From Taeniopygia guttata (lineage: Eukaryota; Chordata; Aves; Passeriformes; Estrildidae), in contig NC_133043.1 in the NCBI RefSeq assembly GCF_048771995.1, positions 10,124,501-10,188,500 of the forward strand: a stretch of 64,000 nt of DNA. The letters are read 5' to 3'. The position numbers and the translations under genes are program-made. Every line of letters starts with the position of its first letter. Position 1 is the stretch's first letter. The notes under the pieces are model-generated. The model made no database searches, was not told the DNA's origin, and saw only the letters and a program-made list of their open reading frames with translations. Positions 36,701-48,003 of the stretch are shown here, in pieces.

Positions 36701-39700
36701 AGCATCATTGTTTCAGTAGTGCCTCTTCCTGTAGGGTTTAGGCTTTTACTGGTCCCCAGATATCTGTAGTTTAGGTTGTATCAATGCCTTGAAGGTGTGC
36801 AGAATGTAGAGCACAAAGCAGCACAGATTCTGCTTGGCTGCCCAGCTTGACCAGTCAGATGAAGGTAGTAAATGTTACTTTCAGATGTGTTGACTTATTT
36901 TCACTTGCCTTAGAGGAGAACTGGCTTTTTAGACTGTCTTGATGCACTTCATCTTTTGAAATCCAGGCCTGTGTTAGGAAAAGTGAATGTGAACACTGAA
37001 TTCATACCATATCACATTTTAAAATTAAAATCTTGTTGTGGCAAATGGTAAAAAACTACTTCTATCCCATGCAAACTGTCATCATGAAATCATTGTGTTC
37101 AAAAAAGTGCAATGAACAGCGCTGTGGGATTTGGAAAAGCATCTAAAGCTTGAGCTCATGTAAACTTAAGAGAAGCCTAGGGCAGTTTTTGTTTGGCAGG
37201 CCCCAAACTCTCAATGACTATGGTCTAGGTTTCTCTAAGCTGATATTTTCATGGTAATTGTCCCTAGAAAAAACCTCCTACTTCAGAAAGTTTTTCTGAG
37301 TGTAGAGCTCCCAAAAGGGAAGGAACACCCAAGAACTTCAATAAGTTCACAGAGAGCTACTGGTGAGGATAAATAGCTTCATCTGTAAATTGGTTCAAAG
37401 CACTGCCAAAATCCTTCCTGCACTATGGAAATGTTCCCTCTTTCCCCTGCAGTCTCACATGTGAAGCACAGGATTGATAGACTGTCCTTTACTGGTTTTA
37501 AGCCAACCCATAATAGAACAAGAGGTCAATCTATTTGCCCAGTAATTGTCTGAAATTACAGGAACAATAAAACATGAAGTTGTACAGTTTGTAACATACA
37601 CATTCAGGCTGGTAAGAAATGTTTTTGCATTTAATTGACATTTGACAAAATAATTACAAGTCTATCAGGATAATAAGAATACACACGGTATTTGCAAAGT
37701 GCTTAAAATACTAGTTGACCTTTAGTAAGTATGTTAATCAATAACAAACATATAACTTGCTATTATGTCAATTAAATGCCTGTGTATTTCATTCAGATGC
37801 TTAAGGGTGAAGGTTAAGTCATGTTAAATCATTGCCCTGTCAGCATGGGCATTTGGCTCTGATGTGCTGTTTCCAGAGAACACAAACAAAATATCCTCTG
37901 AAATGCCCCAGGAGTCCTCCTGATCCAGTTTGTAATTTGCTGCAGGGATTTTAGAGCCTTGTACTCCTTTGAGTTGCAGTCACAGAACTCATTCCCAAGA
38001 TGCAGAGTTCTGAAGAGGTGATCCCTCTTTTGTCTCTCCAAAAATGTTGGTGAATTGAAGGGTGTCTGTGATGAATGGTACTTCTCCTGCAGTGTCTTCC
38101 AGCATCCAGGAAAAAACAATGACTTTAGATATAAGGTATCTTTCACCAGAAAGATGAATATCTTCTTCCAAGATAGAGATATCATGATGTTTTATATGTA
38201 CTAATGAGTTCATACAATAAAGGTCAGCGTTGAGTCAAAAATTATTTGTGCTGTTTTCTGCTTTTCTGTAACAGTTGCTGCATGACCTCAAAAGTAAGAG
38301 GTGGAAATGTTTGCCAGTTGCAATCAAAAGTTGTAGATTTTCTGCCAAATTTAATCAGGTAGCTAAAAAGCAGAAAAGGAAAGCAAATACTATTTTTCTT
38401 TCTGCTCTTGTGGGAATTTTTCCAAGTTGTTATCTTTGCAAAAAAAATCTATTCCCAATGCAAGTGATCTAAGAACAGAACAGAGACTCATATGATGTAA
38501 ATCAGCACTGCTCCACTAAGCTATAACTGTTCTATTTTGTTCAAGAGCTGATCAAATGTATTTGAGAAAGGTGCAGTAAATTAATATGGCAATTCTCTCT
38601 TTTTCAAGAGTAATATACCTCTGACTTTGCATAAAGGTCAATGAAGTGTTAAATTGAGGGTGATTAAATACATAGTGTGAAGGAAATGATTCTGAGGGAG
38701 AATATATGAATGAGGATGCAATAAAAATAAGGTAATCATTGAATGATAAAAACACCTTCTCATGTACAGAGCCCAAAGCTGTAGAGCTGCGTGTGCAGGG
38801 AAAATATCAAACAAAACTCTTTTCCCTTCCATGTACTTGAGGTTTCTATATAGTCCTATGAAAAGTTTTTTTGTAATTTTCAGTATTGGCTCTGTACCTG
38901 GAACTGAATCACATAGTTAGAAATTTTAAAGAGTCATGTAAGTTAGAACTGCTTTTTAATAATATCATCCCCAGGCCCAGAGCTTCCAGGAGAATTCTTT
39001 GTCATAACTATATGCATATCTAAAGTTTTCTGTTCTTGGTCCTGCCTTTATATTGCTATCACAATGCAACAAGGCAAGATGCTTATCTTCTATTTTCTGA
39101 GGGCATGCAAATCAGATAGAGTATTTTCCAAGTGGTATGTAAATTGTAACCATTATAAAGCAATTTTTTTTTGTTCCATTTCAGTGTGGGCTAGATTTAC
39201 TGAGAAAATAAGGATCTCTGTGTTGCCTTAAGATCCCAAGCTGTTCCAAATTAATACTGAGACCCTGCTGGTCTACAGGATCCCATGATGCTTCTACATG
39301 AGGTTATGACAAGGTGCAATTCTTCACATTCACTTGTTATATCCTTTACATTCTAAAACATGGCCCAGACAAGAAATCAAACCATCAATATCTACATTAC
39401 CCATGTGAAATAAAGCCTGATTTTGCAGATATTGTCTTCTGAATAAAACATTGCTCCCAAGTTGTAATCTAATTCCCCAACAGGTAAACAGGGAATCCTG
39501 CAGCAGAGCTGATGAAACTAAAGTGAGACTCACATCAATAAAAACTGTTCCTAAATATTCTTAAAATGGAGTAGTACACCTTAGGTTTAGAATACACAGA
39601 AGTAGAGATTTATAGTCACTGAAAAGCCAATGATTAAAAAGTTTAAAAGTTTTATGAGCCCTGAGACAACAAAATCCCAAGATATCAGTCAGGCCATTTG

Positions 39701-39856
39701 AAAAGGAAAGCTCAGAAATCACTCTCGAAGAGGACTGTTGATTTTCCATGTTAGCAATTGATAAAATAATGCACAGACAGCTGTAGAGGTAGCTGCCAAA
39801 AGCTGTGAAGCTGCATTAATATATCCTGCATTGCTTTGATGTGGGGATTTAAAATG

Positions 39857-39887
39857 TCACACACACACACACACCCACACACACACC
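39857..39887. repeat. (CA)n microsatellite
   Basis: About fifteen CA units with one CCC interruption. Confidence 0.95.
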
Positions 39888-42624
39888 CTGGAAGGTTTTA
39901 TGCAGAAATAAGCTACTAATGATCCATTCATTAAGAGGTCCCAAAATTTAATAAAGTTGGTGTGTATGCAAACTTGGCACTTTACTGAGTTTTTAGTGAA
40001 TTTACTGCAATAAGTAAATTCACTTTTGAAGTTGTGACATTAACTCATTAGACTGTGGGATTTTCATGTGTGAGCTTTTATTTGGGTGGCACAAGCTGAG
40101 TAGATATTTCAGTACAGAGTGAACAGAAATAAGCCATTTCTGAGTCCATATTACCCTTATTTTTTGGTGTTTACGCTGTCCCAAGCTCCAGGACAAATCC
40201 ATTTTGCAATATAAAAGAGAGTGAAAGCTTCAAATGAAAAGTTTGTTCTCTGCTTTGCATATTAAACTCTTAGTTTAAATTCTGCCTTTTCCACATGGCA
40301 TATATTAAAATAAATGAAACTATATTAGGTCTGATTCTCCTCTCAGAAAGACAGATTTCCCAATTGTGCAATTCCAATGCTTGCAATAATGGCTTTGCTA
40401 GCTCAAATTGCATAGAAGAAAAGAAAAATCAAATCACAAAATATTTTTGTTTAAAACTGTACAAGAGCCTAATGGCTCACAAGGATGACTGAAACAATGT
40501 AATAGACCATAAAGTCTTCTTTGGCATGACTTTTTACTTGTTTTTTTTAGTGATCCTGTCAAAATAGAAATATAGGTGGACCTTATAAGGCTTTGGGCTA
40601 TTCAGAAATGTACAACAAGTGTCTTTTCAGATCTTCCATGAGGAAAACATTAATTACAGTTATTTTGGTGGCATCCTGTGGAACTGTAAATTATACTGTA
40701 GTTACATCAAAGGCATGCAGAAATAAAATTATGAAAAATAAGATATAAAATTAAAGGCTCAGCCTTTCTGTCTCTAAATGTGTAGACTGCTGTGAGAGTT
40801 CTTTTATGGCCGGCAGATGTCAATGAGGTGATAAACTGAAGTTCACTGAGAATCCAAACCAAGCCTGGCCACGTTCAGAATGAAGGCAGAGCAAGCACTC
40901 ACATCCCTAGTGCCAGACCCAGCTGTACTCTCCCAGTCCACTGGAGCAGTCATTTAATTTCTTTGGACAGCTCCTCAAAAAACAATTTTGTTTGTCCATG
41001 CAGTGAGCACTGATTTAACTGTAGTTAAAAATGCTTCATGACTCCTGTGACACAGAACATTACTTGGCTTTTCTCTTTCCATTCCTCCTCATCCTCAGCT
41101 CCTGCATATATGATGGGCTTTCTTTTCGCCCATGTGCAGAATAATTGATGTAGTGTTTTGCATCCAGTGCTGATCAGATTTTCTCTCCAGACTGATCCAG
41201 GGAGCTCCTGTTGTGCTGTTTGGTGTCATTTCAAAGAGTGGATATTTCACCGATGTAAATGATGTAGGAAACAGAAGCAATGAATGGTGGTTAACACTTT
41301 ATAGGTGGATAATTTGTCCTCTAAGTAGTTCTATTTATTGTTTTTCTGTCATGTTTGAATACTCTATTGATTTTCTTTAAGTTCGTCATATTAGTTACCT
41401 GCTTCTTTACTGTACATGATGTTTGAGTATTGCTATATTGATTTCCCAACAAGACATTTTAGTTTCAAAATATTAATGACTCTAAGTACTGCTAAACATG
41501 TTTTGTGTTTCATAAAATCAATCAACAACAGCCAAGGAACAGAAAACCTTCCCACCCTTCTTGCCTTTTTTTTGGAACCGTTAATCTGGAGCATTGGTTA
41601 ACAGCAGACTTCTTCCAATTAATAAAATCAAAGAGTCAAAAAACTGTTTAGGAAGTTGTTATCTGTGTAAGATGTCTGGAATTGGGGGTATGGACCTTAG
41701 TGAGGAGTCACTGTACAGGAAAGCTCAGAGCTATTCTGCCACAGACATCCCAGAATTGTGCTGAGAATTGTCACCCAGGCACAGGTTGGAGTGGCTGTAG
41801 CAGTGATCCCATGTGCTTCCCTCCAGCTAAATATTTTCTTAGCACTGTTTCCAATATTAATGGAAAGCCTACATTTGTCTCAAACTCTGATAGAAGAAAT
41901 TATGTTTTGATTTTATCTGTGCTGCTCTCCTTAGCAGAGCTTGTGCTTGACTTGGGCAATTTGTCCCCTCCTGGAACTGGAGATACCCAGTGGACCCTCC
42001 GGCATTGTTCCCTCCCATTGCTGTTAGCCCTGTGCCAGGGCTCTCCAGGGAGTAACTGCCAAAAAAAGCCATTAAAGCAGTAGTAGACCCCTCTCCCAAT
42101 TCTCTTTCCCTACTGCTGATCTCTGCTTCCTCAGATAAGAAAGTGGTCATATGCACAGAAAGCTAATGTTCCCTACTCTTGAATATTTCATACGAGTTTC
42201 CTGTTGAAAGATTGATTTTTGCCACAGCTCTCTGACTTTATTTGTTGTCAAGATGCACATGCACATTGTGTTTTCAAAATGTAAATATGAATATTTGCTC
42301 TTTTGTCTGTTGGAGAGCTCTGACTGTGCCATGTCATGAGCCCTGTTTTCTACAAGAAAGGGAAACTTGCAAGTGAGAAATGTTCAGGTCAAAATTGCTA
42401 TTCAGTTCAATCCTCTTGAGGAGTTCTCACACCTCTCTATGTAAGGTTTGCATAAATTCTTAGTCATAGACCAACAATTCACACAGGGCAATAAGCACCA
42501 TAAGTGCTTATATATAAGCATAAAGCATAAATATATATAAGATAAAATATACTATAGAAGATACCCCGACTAAAATAAGATTTTTATACTGGTTTATCTA
42601 CACCAGTAATTGTGCATCTTGAGA

Positions 42625-42644
42625 TTTTTTTTTTTTTTTTTTTT
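42625..42644. repeat. Poly-T tract (20 T)
   Basis: Uninterrupted T-run in single-copy sequence. Confidence 0.95.
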
Positions 42645-43634
42645 GAAGCTGTGCAGTATAGTTGTGGTTTAGCATAACATATTTTCATTACAATACAGAA
42701 TTTTTCACACAATAGTTTGTCTGACACCAGCTGTCACAAGGGACTAAACCAGGGGAATGTCTATTGCTTCATTTTATGAACACCATACTCCATTTTTATT
42801 GCAGTATAATAAGTGCACTAAGACTGAAACCTAGGGAAGTTTGGGGAATATATTTGACTTCAATTGCACCCTGTGTATAATTTTTATTTAATTATTGAAA
42901 GCATAACTTATGGGGATGTGTTTGTTGTATCCCCTGTTAATGGAAGTGCTGTCCCTTACAGTTCAGACATGGAAGGTTAAGTGCCCTAAGGAAAATCTCC
43001 CAGAGATTGGTGTGTGACTGTCTGACATAACAATTCAGATACACAGTTTTTGACCCAGGACTGCCTATCATGCTACTTGTGTCCCTCTGTCCCTGTCCAA
43101 TAACCCCAAAGTGTCCTAAATTTCCCAATGTCCTCCTGCAGGCTTCTATAAAATACCCTGCTAGGTTTTGTCCTGGCATTTGGCATTAGCAGGAGCTGTT
43201 TGTTGTGCAGCCAGGGCCAGGAGCCCCTGGAGCAGTGAGCTGAGCTCCCAGAGGGCTCCAAGTCATTCTGAAGTGCTGCTCTTGCTGAGGGACAATTCCC
43301 AACTTACAGTGCTGCAATTAAGCACAAAGTCACTCACAAGTTTGGTGCTCACAAATTTCCCAATTCTATTTTCAAGGGTATAATGTGCACTTCAGCAGAC
43401 TCTTCATGCAACCCTCACCTTCACTGCATCCAACTCCAGGTGAGGAGAGGGGGATGACTCCGGATCAGGGCAGGATCAGGGGCACAGGAGCTGCAAAAGG
43501 CATTAAGGTCATTCAGATAAGCCTGCTGTAAAAGTGCAGATGACTTACAGTGCTGCTGATTTGGAGGATGTTTTCTTTTTAAACAGCTTGCAAGTACCAT
43601 AAATAATGTTTATTTTCAAAATTAATAATTACTC

Positions 43635-43700
43635 TTTTTTTTTTTTTTTTCTCTCTGTTTTGGTATATATAATTTTCTCTCTGTCTCTGTTTTTGTATAT
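43635..43700. repeat. T-run and doubled TCTCTG...TATATAATTTT unit
   Basis: Sixteen T (43635-43650), then CTCTCTGTTTTGGTATATA, AATTTT, CTCTCTGTCTCTGTTTTTGTATATA. These are two imperfect copies of a roughly 30-bp pyrimidine-plus-TATATA unit. The block abuts the left end of the 88-bp inverted arm. Confidence 0.8.
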
Positions 43701-43788
43701 ATAATTTTATATACATATATTCTCATTAATTAGTTTTGCCTTCAAGCTCCATTTACAAATATGGGGCTAAAGAAGAGCAAAACGAACC
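43701..43788 (+). repeat. 88-bp inverted repeat, left arm
   Basis: Matches the reverse complement of 47916-48003 at 86 of 88 positions. The differences are A/C near position 19 (ATATATTCTC against ATATCTTCTC) and C/T near position 83 (AAAACGAACC against AAAATGAACC). Homology stops abruptly at both ends. The body includes TTTTGCCTTCAAGCTCCATT and ATATGGGGCTAAAGAAGAGC. I recognise no transposon family in it and it has no TG...CA or other transposon ends. Confidence 0.95.
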
Positions 43789-46700
43789 TCCTTTGCTGAA
43801 TGCACCTCCTTTGCTGCCAGCCCTGCAAAGCTCTTTTCAGACCTGCCAGGGGATGGGGCATCCACCAACACTCAGCTCAGCCTGTGCAGCAGTGCTGCCC
43901 TCAGCCAGATGTGCACAGCAAAGTGGTACCCGTCACTCCACCCTGCAGAAAAGTTATTTACTTGTTTGTCCTCATTTAGTCCTCAGCTGTTAACCACAGA
44001 TTATTTTCTTTCCTAATAGTTCTGTGGAACCTGGGGGGCAACACCCACTGGGATCTGTCTGCTGACTTCGATCAAATTTTAGTTCCTAATGTATTTACTG
44101 TCACTTCTTTTATATGGACTTGTAAATCTTTTCATGTAGAAACAGTGTGGAACTAAAGGTCTAAACTCTTCCTTTGATGTCAGTAAGAGCTTCCTGCTTG
44201 GTTGGATTGCTCTGTAATATTATACATCCACTGGAAATAAAAAAAAAAAGCCTTGATAATGTGTTGTTAGAAACTTATAGGAATTTTTAAATTAAACTTG
44301 AAGTGAGCCTCAACTGGAAGATAAGCTGGTACAATAAACTCTGCTGTAGGCTTGTGAAAACATGCATAAATATGCATAAATGATGAACTCAAAAGTAAAA
44401 GTTGTCTAGATATTCCCACTTGTGTGCAACAGGTTTTGTCATTCAGCTATATATGTGATTTAAATCTTAAATTAGCAGAGGATGCCATATGGTTTCAGTG
44501 CATATCCAAAACATTGCAGCCCTTGCTGAGGAAAAAGTATTAAGGAAATTCTATTTTTGGTTAATTGCAATATTTCTTCTGAATGATGAATACATTTGGA
44601 GCTGCCCTGGAATGTTGTGCTGTCAGGAAAAGAAATAGGTAAGTTGGTCTGTTCCTTATATATGAGACCCACAAGGGAAAACCCCACACACCAAAACAAC
44701 CCATCATTGTGGGGGTGGTAACTATTCTGTGTTCTACTGATGCCTCTCTCCTGACTCTCATCAAGTCTGGGATTTCAAAGATAATCACTGAGAAGTGCAC
44801 AGAGTATTTATTCTTTCCTGATAAGCATATGTGATCATCATCTTGCTTGGTCAGATCCTTTTATCTCAACATTTGTAAGGTAATTTCCAAAACCTTTCCA
44901 TATTTCAAAGTATGCAGACTTTTATGTAGCATCTTAATATTTTCACATACAAAATTTCATTAATGCTTTTATATATCAATCTTCATGATTTTGTGCATAT
45001 AATGAGTAAATCCTTGTTTTCCTTCCTTACTGGAAGTCCTGGATAGCATCAAGAACATAATCTGGTATCAATTTCCTTGTTCTAAAGACACGGTGGTCTT
45101 ATGCCACAGAGCTTAATGTAATTCCTAAATGAATATAGGCTCACTGCAAAAATGCATTAACTAAAGATTTTCCAAAATGCTGATTTCACAGTAATATGAA
45201 TTGATCAACACTTAAGTGAAGGAAATGATAATTCTGTGCACTGGGGCTCTGATGTTTACACTGCATCATATGCTGTGTGGTTTATGCCATCTATAACCAC
45301 TCTCTATATTTTCTGTTCCTCAGTTTTTTCTGCACTCCCAAAGAGCTGAATATGCTCTTTCTTATTAAGAGTCAGTATTTCAGCTGTCAGCTTTTCATAG
45401 GGCAACAGCAAAGGCGAAGAGAGAGAAAAATAAGAGCAATAATAACTTCTTGTATAGCATCTTTCATCTCAGTCTCCAAAGCCAAACATCATTAATGAGA
45501 TGGTTTTATTTCTGACCCACATCCAGGTTGCCTTTTTCTTCTGATCCTACTCCAGGTAATTAGGGAAAGGAGAATAGATGGGTGGCCAGGAAGAAGGTAA
45601 CTCAGATGTTTGCAGGAGCACTGATGAGTACTTGCTGTTTTCCAATTTCCCCTCTCCTGTGAGGTAGCAGTGTCCTCTCCTAGGAATGTCCTTCTGAGTG
45701 GGGCATAAAACTCAGAATCTATGGCATGCTTAGTCATTAAATATATGCAGATTATTTTCTAAGAGCCAGGTTCAATCCATTTACTTCCATTTCAGCTTCT
45801 GATGTACTTCCCCAGTTTAAATGAATTTAACATGTTCCCTTCCAAGCCCTAATTAATGTGCAGTTATTTAGTTTTGTTGTGAAACGTTGAACAGTCTCTG
45901 ATATTGTCTGGAGGATCAGCTGTGATTTCTGTCTCTGTGATGCAGCAGAGCTTACACAAGTAGCAGAATATTTTGCTCAGTACTATGGCTCTTTCCAGCT
46001 CTGAGTCTGCTCGCGTACCAAAATAAATCAGGATGTGTTCAGTCACAGTGATTGTGGCTTTTTCCCCCACGGCAGTGGATCCGCCCCTGTGATTTCAGTG
46101 TGGTAATGTAAATTTTTGCACAGATAAACCAAAGCAAGGCATCTTAACTGAATTGACCCTGGTAGATATTCCAAGATAATGATGGTCTTTGGATACAGCA
46201 CTGACATCTTCACCTGCTTCCCTCTGCTGATAGGAGGAAAAACAACTCATGCTGATCAAACCTTTCCTCTGAAGGGACTTCTCTTATTTTGTGCCACATA
46301 AGCCTGCACAGTCAAAGCCACCTCCTCCTTGGCTGCTGGGGGTTTGTATTCACAAAGGACCAGAGCCCTGGTTCCTCATCTCACTGCTGATCCCACAACT
46401 GCTGTGATGCAGCAGCAGTGTCTAAAGTTGACATGCCTTTGTATTTATATTAAGAAACCAAGACAAAAATAATATGCATGTAATTTTTTATCCCTTTTCA
46501 GCCTGATTATATTGGGTTTTTATTCTGCCTGCAGTGAAGCAGCAGCCTCAGGCTCTGCTGCAGTCTCTTACCCAGGGAGATAAAGTCAAGTATATTAGGA
46601 AACCTCAATAATCTCTACTCACAGAACTGCTTCAGATAACTGCTTAAGAATGGCATTGTTTATGTAAACAGTGTCACTGCAGCTTATTACAAGTTTGTAT

Positions 46701-46987
46701 GCTCTCTTCAGAGATGCTGATCTTATCTTGCAGCTATCAGGGTGCTGAATCTTATCTTGCTTGTGGTTTTGATTTCATTCTCTCTCCTTTTTGCAAATGT
46801 GTAAAATCTATATGGTAAGGATAATTTCTGTATGGCTTATGTACTCTGCTCCTGCCATCAGGAGATCCCAATCCAGTAGCTGGGGACTGTGACTTTACTG
46901 TGGTGTAGGTGCAAAGTACAAATTTTGGTTTACATCATTTGAGTGAAATCTGGAGGAAAAAAAAAACCTCAAACAGTCTTTGCACAT
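43789..46987. other. Single-copy DNA inside the inverted-repeat interval, no gene seen
   Basis: No recognised gene or interspersed repeat. A tRNA B-box-like GGTTCAATCC at 45769-45778 lacks a matching A box and cloverleaf. Confidence 0.65.
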
Positions 46988-47033
<46 letters not shown>

Positions 47034-47069
47034 CAGATAGATAGATAGATAGATAGATGATAGATAGAT
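46988..47069. repeat. (GATA)n microsatellite
   Basis: About twenty GATA units with one GACA substitution near 47032 and a phase slip (GATGATA) near 47059. Confidence 0.97.
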
Positions 47070-47183
47070 TTCCCAAGAAATTAGTATGAAAATTCTGCTC
47101 CTCCATAAAACAGAACAATAATAGGGAAAAGAGAGGGAGGAATAAACTGAAAAAGGACAAATTATGCCCCATAATCACTCAGA

Positions 47184-47444
47184 GCTGCCCAGCCCACCCC
47201 CAGCAGCAGCCAGTGCCAAGTGTCCCCAGCTCCTGTGCTGGACAGGATGCTCCAGGGTGTGGAATATCCCTGTGGCCACTTTGGGTCAGCTGTCCTGGCC
47301 GTGCTCCCTTGTGGCTTCCTGAGACCGAAACATCCTTGACTCAGAGAGGAGTGTACATCAGTGTGCTAGCAACATTATTCTCATTCTAAACCTAAAACTC
47401 AGCCTGAGAAGAAAATAAATTCCATCCCAGCAGCAAGTAGGACA
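47184..47444 (+). mobile_element. Endogenous retrovirus (ERVL-like) LTR / 3'-end fragment
   Basis: A GC-rich block with GGACAGGATGCTCCAGGGTG, TCCCTGTGGCCACTTTGGGT, then CAACATTATTCTCATTCTAA and a terminal part resembling 'gaagaaaat-aa-tc-atcccagc-g-a--aggaca'. From memory this resembles the 3' end of a common avian ERVL family, whose end reads roughly '...ctatcccagccgaaaccaggaca'. It contrasts in base composition with its AT-rich surroundings. No target duplication or coding frame was found, and the left boundary is a guess. Confidence is limited because the match rests on recall. Confidence 0.5.
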
Positions 47445-47915
47445 CAGAGTGTCAGTGTACTCTGGTGTGGTTCCTGCTGTGGGTAGAATATAAATACAGA
47501 GAATCCAAAAGAGAAATGGGGCTGCTCTGGGATTCTGGAATGTGCTCATCTGTTTCTGCTGTTGCACAGGGAAAATAAAATAAGTCAGTACAATGTGAAC
47601 TGGAAAGAAAGTGTGACAGTCGGTCTTCAGTTAAAGGAAATGGTGAAAAAAAAAGTGTGAAATCTTTTTGCTATCCGAAAAATGACAGAGAGGAACACGA
47701 TGAGCAGGGTCTCATATTTCCCCAGATTTGTGGTTAGAGGAAGGAGTTTTAAAATTGCAACTAGATTACTTTTTTTTTCTTTTTTGACCACAGAACTTTT
47801 GATTTAAAAAATGGCTTGAAGCTTAATTCCATTTTTAAAAAGAGTTCTTTCTTCAGTCAGAATTTTAGAGACCTATTTAAACAAAAAGCAGAAATTATAA
47901 TAAATTATACACTGT

Positions 47916-48003
47916 GGTTCATTTTGCTCTTCTTTAGCCCCATATTTGTAAATGGAGCTTGAAGGCAAAACTAATTAATGAGAAGATATGTATATAAAAT
48001 TAT
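47916..48003 (-). repeat. 88-bp inverted repeat, right arm
   Basis: Reverse-complement partner of 43701-43788. The inner end begins GGTTCATTTTGCTCTTC and the outer end is TATATAAAATTAT. Flanks on both sides are unrelated to those of the left arm. Confidence 0.95.

Noticed and set aside
45769..45778. tRNA B-box-like GGTTCAATCC
   Set aside because: No A box at the right distance upstream and no cloverleaf can be drawn.
46988..47069. GATA array considered as a direct-repeat array of CRISPR type
   Set aside because: Four-base units without spacers; it is a plain microsatellite in vertebrate-type DNA.
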